NCBI GenBank assembly: GCA_958417755.1
Contig: CATZDY010000012.1
Coordinates: forward strand, 1 to 43,483
DNA from: an uncultured Peptococcaceae bacterium
GTDB taxonomy: Bacteria > Bacillota > Desulfotomaculia > Desulfotomaculales > Desulfocucumaceae
DNA length: 43,483 bases
Direction: 5' to 3'
The translations under genes and the position numbers were made by a program. The notes beneath the pieces were generated by a model. The model searched no databases, had not been told where the DNA came from, and worked only from the letters and a program-made list of their open reading frames with translations. Positions 40,601 to 43,483 of the stretch are shown piece by piece. How positions within the stretch are numbered: the stretch's first letter is position 1; every line of letters begins with the position of its first letter.

Positions 40601-43483
40601 CCTTGGCCCCTTGGTCTACTTGGGGCAAACGGGTGAATACAGAACTGCCGGCCTTGCAATCCCCCAGGGCCATCAAGGCCATGGCTGTGGCTTCCCGGTT
40701 GCTTTCCGTATCATTGGCCTTGCGCTTGTAACTGCCGTCCTCCAGCTGGTAGGAGGCCAATTGTTCCCACAATTCCTCGCTTACCTCCTGGCCCAGCACC
40801 TGCTTGGTGATAATATAAGAGGCCAAAAGCTCGCACTGTTTGGCATAATATCTGTCAAATTCTTTTTCCATTTCCCCCAGGGATTCTTCCATCTGTTTTA
40901 TCACAGCTGCCTGGTCCTCTGCACTGCTGCCACAGGCTGCCAAGGCCCAGATGACCCAGGGGGTACCGATGATCCAGCCAGTGGTGCTTGCTGATCCTCC
41001 TTGTTGGATTCCCCACTCCGTATCATTATCGACATCATAGCGGGCCGTTGGGTAAGTCAAAAAGGTACTCCCATAAAGGGGAGCATTGAGAACAGCCGCC
41101 TCTCCGATGTAATCCAGCTCACCTTCCAAGGGATAGGGCTCCTCTCCCCAAAAGGCCCGCAGGGACAACAAAGCCGGGCCATTATAAGCGATACTATAGT
41201 CATCAAATAATCCAGGATACACGGAACTAGTATTATTTTTTTGTTTTTTCAAAATTTCATAAACATAGTTCACACCCTCCACATCCACAGGGCTGTTTCC
41301 TTGGGCCAAGCTGTCAAACACCATTTTGGCCAGGGATAATATGTTTTGCGTTCCGTTCTCCTTGAGGGGATAAGTGATGCCCGTGGTATCGTAGCGTTGG
41401 ACCTCCAGCCCGGCGCCGTACAGGGCTGTGGGTTCCAAGGGCATGGTCAGGGTTTTTTCCTCCAGGTTTTCATAATAAGCCTTTACTTTATCCCATTGGG
41501 CTTGGGCTGAGGCTGAGGGCCAGGGAATTTCCCCGCCCCCCTCGGGAAAGGGGCTTTCACCTTGTCCCGGCATACCAATCAGCTGAGGATACCTTTGGGT
41601 TTCGTCCCAGTGCCAGGTATTGCTGAAATCATAGCCCAAGGCTTCCCAGGTGCCCTTGGTTTTTAGTTCTGCCAGGCTTTTGCTGCTGCCCTGTTGCAAA
41701 TCATTTTCCCCCGGGCTCACCGGGGCTCCGTTCACCGGCATATCCGCCCAGGCCAGGTTGTTCTCCCCTGTATAATTGGCATACCCCACCATCCGGCCCA
41801 GATTGCTTGCTTCCCCGTTTTCCGGGTTTTCTATGCCTTGGTTTACAGCCACGCAACGAACGATTTTTACCCTTTCGCCATACCCTTTGGCACTATTGGC
41901 TGCCCCGGCAATGCCTCCGGCTCCCCCTTGGCTGTTGGGGCTGGCGCTGATTCTTCCGCTGGCATAACACTGCTCCACAATGATGCTCCCGGTGCTGTTG
42001 GCGCCCCCGCAGGCGCAGTCACCCACAATACCCCCTGCTTTGGCCTTCTGCCCGCTGCCATTGCTGGTGATATTCCCTGTGGCATAGCTGTTGCTGATCA
42101 GAATGTGGCCCCCCACATTGTTCCGGTTGGCTATCAGGGCCAAGCCCGCCATGCCTCCGGTGGGATTGCTGGCATGGCTATTGATTGCTATGGATGTATA
42201 GCTGTTTTTCACTGCAGCTTCCTCATCCGCTGTTCCCAAGGAAATCAGCCCCACCAGACCGCCGATGCTGCAATAACCCGAATCCAAGGGGCTGTCTATG
42301 CTGCCTCCCTGGACACTGCAACCCTCAATGCTGCCTTTGTTCCCCAGGGTTCCCGCCAAAGCCCCCACGCCAAAATAGCTCCAGGCTGAACCTTCGCTGG
42401 CCATGGCAATGCGGGGATCCACAAGATTCACATTTTTGATGCTGCCATTTTGCACTTTGCTGAAAAGGCCTTGGTTCTTGGCTGCAGCATCTTGGATCTT
42501 AAGGTTATTAATGCTTTTTTGTTGCCCGTCATAATGCCCTTGGAACGCTGCGGGGCCTATGGGGCTCCAGTTTGCCACGCTGCCCAGGTCTATATCCTCT
42601 GTCTGCTGGTAATAGGCGCCAACATAGGCTTTTGCCTGCTCCGCATCTCCATGGATGGCTGCCAATTGCTCCAGATCTTCCAAGCTGCTGATCAAATACG
42701 GATCCTCCGCTGTGCCGCTGCCTCCGCTGAAGGGTCCTTCTCCCCCTTGTCCTTGGAAGGCTGCCAATTGGGGATACTCTTGGGTTTCCTCCCAGTGCCA
42801 GGTATTGCTGAAATCATAGCCCAGGGCTTCCCAGGTGCCCTTGGTTTTTAGTTCTGCCAGGCTTTTGCTGCTGCCCTGTTGCAAATCATTTTCCCCCGGG
42901 CTCACCGGGGCTCCGTTCACCGGCATATCCGCCCAGGCCAGGTTGTTCTCCCCTGTATAATTGGCATACCCCACCATCCGGCCCAGATTGCTTGCTTCCC
43001 CGTTTTCCGGGTTTTCTATGCCTTGGTTTACAGCCACGCAACGAACGATTTTTACCCTTTCGCCATACCCTTTGGCACTATTGGCTGCCCCGGCAATGCC
43101 TCCGGCTCCCCCTTGGCTGTTGGGGCTGGCGCTGATTCTTCCGCTGGCATAACACTGCTCCACAATGATGCTCCCGGTGCTGTTGGCGCCCCCGCAGGCG
43201 CAGTCGCCTACAATACCCCCTACCTTGGCCTTCTGCCCGCTGCCATTGCTGGTGATATTCCCTGTGGCATAGCTATTGCTGATCAGGATACGGCCCCCCA
43301 CATTGTTCCGGTTGGCTATCAGGGCCAAGCCTGCAATACCTCCGGTGGGATTGGTGGCATGGCTATTGATTGCTATGGATGTATAGCTGTTTTTCACTGC
43401 AGCTTCTTCATCCGCTGTTTCCAAGGAGATCAGCCCCACCAGACCGCCGATGCTGCAATAACCCGAATCCAAGGGGCTGTCTA
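34614..43483 (-). CDS. Giant surface protein: GLUG, three toroids, aBig, two DUF4430, dockerin (5' end missing)
   Basis: The frame is open to the window edge; a TTG at 43472 is not its start, because the matching repeat continues as SPLDSGYC upstream. About 2,955 residues are visible. Counting from 43472, they include GLUG repeats (1-630); toroid 1 (660-955); an atrophied Ig-like domain (960-1048); toroid 2 (1060-1365); two Ig-like domains (1368-1551); toroid 3 (1555-1800); a FIVAR-like helical stretch (1805-1875); DUF4430 (1876-1973); one Ig-like domain (1990-2075); DUF4430 (2078-2196, GPDSGWLYTVNNIYP); beta-repeats (2290-2880); and a type I dockerin (to 2952) with Ca-loops DLDGNSRVTVYD and DVNGDGNVTTED. 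Toroids show QxxDG/GSW-type turns like terpene-cyclase-fold and intrinsic factor barrels. No sortase motif is seen. A role in surface ligand capture is inferred. Confidence 0.85.
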   Translation of the reverse strand, partial: DSPLDSGYCSIGGLVGLISLETADEEAAVKNSYTSIAINSHATNPTGGIAGLALIANRNNVGGRILISNSYATGNITSNGSGQKAKVGGIVGDCACGGANSTGSIIVEQCYASGRISASPNSQGGAGGIAGAANSAKGYGERVKIVRCVAVNQGIENPENGEASNLGRMVGYANYTGENNLAWADMPVNGAPVSPGENDLQQGSSKSLAELKTKGTWEALGYDFSNTWHWEETQEYPQLAAFQGQGGEGPFSGGSGTAEDPYLISSLEDLEQLAAIHGDAEQAKAYVGAYYQQTEDIDLGSVANWSPIGPAAFQGHYDGQQKSINNLKIQDAAAKNQGLFSKVQNGSIKNVNLVDPRIAMASEGSAWSYFGVGALAGTLGNKGSIEGCSVQGGSIDSPLDSGYCSIGGLVGLISLGTADEEAAVKNSYTSIAINSHASNPTGGMAGLALIANRNNVGGHILISNSYATGNITSNGSGQKAKAGGIVGDCACGGANSTGSIIVEQCYASGRISASPNSQGGAGGIAGAANSAKGYGERVKIVRCVAVNQGIENPENGEASNLGRMVGYANYTGENNLAWADMPVNGAPVSPGENDLQQGSSKSLAELKTKGTWEALGYDFSNTWHWDETQRYPQLIGMPGQGESPFPEGGGEIPWPSASAQAQWDKVKAYYENLEEKTLTMPLEPTALYGAGLEVQRYDTTGITYPLKENGTQNILSLAKMVFDSLAQGNSPVDVEGVNYVYEILKKQKNNTSSVYPGLFDDYSIAYNGPALLSLRAFWGEEPYPLEGELDYIGEAAVLNAPLYGSTFLTYPTARYDVDNDTEWGIQQGGSASTTGWIIGTPWVIWALAACGSSAEDQAAVIKQMEESLGEMEKEFDRYYAKQCELLASYIITKQVLGQEVSEELWEQLASYQLEDGSYKRKANDTESNREATAMALMALGDCKAGSSVFTRLPQVDQGAKEAAKKDMEAVARDTAALDLPESTDADLALPIKGAQGSTIQWASNWPQYVEDNGSIHRPGAGEADRYACLTATVTAGTAVETRDFWVLVKAVDDTLDVVGGLEALKQHYGHKGTLDTIQEPISLLSVYDDLGEFQVDLDYVEKYLQNTNYIHVAVSYAAMDVMAQGGDPRKVPKNMVGGSQEVDLIQEILDGQSEETGAIDNNLANRQLYKILALDMYFNGGEWGNEQEGTKLGRRGAVEAWLDALKDDPASGGKWITSSMVSSYTENQDAVLMLSRFQEDPQLGPRVKEAMEDLLIYIKYYDDTNVNYDGTVGIQGTENMARYISALVAAGHKDKVDAYGLLSRLRNARLDDGTYESRLNSKSNGDYSMLSPLGRENQLRLNAQATAAVTMALGDYVAERAILGTFIQGNAGTWTDEETVARDLAALTLPAVTGENLGLKAKGTYGSDISWQSSNPAVINPSTGEVTPPALGEPNVQVTLLATLSKGDVKKTKTFVITVSATVDPDTDAVQKDLAALVLPKAALADLALPATGANGSAISWQSTNEAVINPSTGAVVRPAEGEADVPVILTATAKKNETSKSKEFPVTVIAQGDMLKDTVYAIRAGYDSNKDLTRNYWATFAAAAVLDQDFQDYGFAYFDVLRHRPTSPWQPTDYSAVILHLLAIGENPYNYQGINYVQKLIEFNEQKGSWGSFANPIWAGMALEAAGAEGYDASYVAYPETQFKNLTYGPDIAGWGLILLANHKDEPGAVEAAEAFIQELKETQIRNGEEKGMFATLEGYNPMSTACVVMGLVAWGEDLTDDAWKVDGIGPLEALCSQGMDASGQFSGQIAIALGDAYYGDSIWRRVAITEEDLSQALSQAQNTLAQSQQYSEASVEALQKAYDAAQEVQNDADKMKTRAFGTEYFALQEALGNLVEKGSATVTVLGDSSKATIMPSTIVTDKEATNVLSMLQNVANLNNIEYAVEKDGVQSIGGLSAQENAAWYCYVNGQLWTEELGSKTVPDGAAVVWKYVLDVKHLEESLGTSTPSLEAHLVQEDLAQLTLGETVDPQAVTENLILPAQGTFGTTIAWSSDKPSVLTNKGVIIPQDKDVQVNLTATLSYGSEIQSKTFVLTVKAGAQGDTITVSFRLIGDSWHNTAGAHESYEEWIPTQDITVPVGSKVVDVFNKALGEAGLDYENNGNYIVSIQNPVTKEMLGEFDNGPDSGWLYTVNNIYPILGLEQYVLEDGDAIIWNYTDSFHQQEKELAVILAGDLLVDGKVTVVQGASQEDKTKAVQAYVDELLKDTDFQKAGGTALVSYNEASGKYEALMTLDSVKNKKILNMEIADSDTNHAVTYTLSDVQAEGPKTVKEGKSLTVTFTADAGYSLPDGIQVEMGGQSLAAGEDYTYEQGSLTIEQVTGDVHIIVVGVYNGGEPGIRYNITYSLSDIEAAGPLTVEKGKPLQVILTPHSGYSLPDGIQVEMGGQGLTVGEGYTYENGTIAITSVTGDVNIIAVGVYNGSEPVTRYQVTYTLTNLSALNQPGTVAQGSSLNAVLTPEEGYALPQEINVTMGGQSLVAGEDYSYEPQNGSLCVENVSGDIEITASGEEIITQYSISYALSNLTAENAPDMVEAGESLTIALSPDSGYLLPETISITMGGEALVAGEDYSYAEGVIEIQNISGNIVISAAGLPEEPPVILYNITYELDNIMVEGPETIEKGETLEVTLSVSEEYTLPESLTVVMGENTLSQGSDFSYDPETGILVIENVNGSIAISGEGVQVPVNFSVTGNLENLSLTGAESAVQEETWEGTLEAEAGYTLPPSIQVKMGDIELTAEEYSYDPETGDIAIDQVTGDIIITAAGLPEVVQYAISMDSITGGSIEADKENAAAGERIVLSIIPEEGMQLKAGSLTVTGQSGTEIEIKEDLSFIMPEEDVTISAAFEPVGLTGELGDLDGNSRVTVYDALLTLQIAVGKREGSANERQLADVNGDGNVTTEDALQILRYAIGAITSFDY
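41595..42298 (-). repeat. GLUG-region repeat, C-terminal copy
   Basis: This segment is nearly identical to 42780-43483, offset by exactly 1,185 bp (395 codons). The match is close to perfect from about 41640 to 42020, with scattered changes from about 42020 to 42298. It encodes the GLUG segment running from DSGYCSIGGLVG to NTWHWDETQRYPQL. Confidence 0.93.
42780..43483 (-). repeat. GLUG-region repeat, N-terminal copy (cut by window edge)
   Basis: Second copy of the 1,185-bp-period repeat; it runs into the window edge, so further copies may lie beyond. At the protein level, differences from the other copy (about five) fall in the first 90 residues, and the next 150 or so are identical. Confidence 0.93.

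Noticed and set aside
41694..43152. Plus-strand open frames of up to 231 codons opposite the GLUG repeats
   Set aside because: They are shadows of the GC-rich giant gene; they repeat with the same 1,185-bp period and have no ribosome sites.
34614..43472. Treating 43472 as the true start of the giant protein
   Set aside because: The codon is TTG inside a repeat whose other copy continues in frame (SPLDSGYC) and the frame is open to the window edge, so the gene is cut.
34614..43483. Thioester (complement-like) role for the toroids
   Set aside because: No CxEQ-type thioester motif was seen in any toroid.

Overview
The window looks like a chromosome segment of an anaerobic, endospore-forming member of the Clostridia (Firmicutes, Peptococcaceae-like). 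Pointers to this are an alpha/beta small acid-soluble spore protein, SpoIIR with a sigma-F-like promoter, a flavodiiron protein and a superoxide reductase, indolepyruvate:ferredoxin oxidoreductase, T-box leaders on aminoacyl-tRNA synthetase genes, and strong AGGAGG ribosome sites. The genus cannot be fixed from the sequence alone. No rRNA or tRNA gene, CRISPR array or intact insertion sequence was seen.

Layout. 1-1.95 kb: SASP gene, then a PiT phosphate transporter with its DUF47/PhoU-like partner. 1.95-3.36 kb: a gene-poor scar with an IS110 transposase fragment and an IS3-type end. 3.36-6.97 kb: iorA-iorB-paaK, a tightly overlapping operon for aromatic 2-oxoacid oxidation. 7.07-10.25 kb: ileS with an isoleucine T-box. 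10.3-12.3 kb: fprA and dfx (oxygen/superoxide detoxification), each with a PerR-like box in its promoter. 12.3-18.3 kb: a division/envelope cluster on the minus strand (pgeF; HlyD-like protein, yggS, sepF, proC, yggT, ylmH, DUF167). 18.4-24.1 kb: beta-CASP hydrolase, FmdB-type zinc ribbon, LysM/BsuPI protein, spoIIR and a homocysteine S-methyltransferase homologue.

24.15-27.19 kb is an eroded mobile cassette inserted ahead of serS. It holds a broken Cys-rich KTR gene, a MATE exporter, a broken CmpB-type membrane gene, a MarR regulator with a 17-bp palindromic operator over its promoter, and the 3' end of a serine recombinase gene. It is followed by serS (divergent SerRS clade, serine T-box).

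28.9-43.5 kb is a region of secreted and surface proteins: a serpin, a two-repeat protein with a copper-amine-oxidase-N-like C-terminus, an Rpn/YhgA-type nuclease, a small secreted DUF4430 protein, and the C-terminal 2,955 or so residues of a giant surface protein that runs off the window. Read N to C, the giant protein has GLUG repeats in near-identical 1,185-bp units, three alpha/alpha-toroid (prenyltransferase/squalene-cyclase-like) modules separated by atrophied Ig-like domains, a FIVAR-like helix region, two DUF4430 domains, about six beta-repeats and a C-terminal type I dockerin. Toroid plus DUF4430 is the domain pairing of animal intrinsic factor and transcobalamin. Together with the adjacent free DUF4430 protein, this makes a surface-displayed corrinoid (or other small-ligand) capture system the most interesting hypothesis here; ligand binding is inference only.
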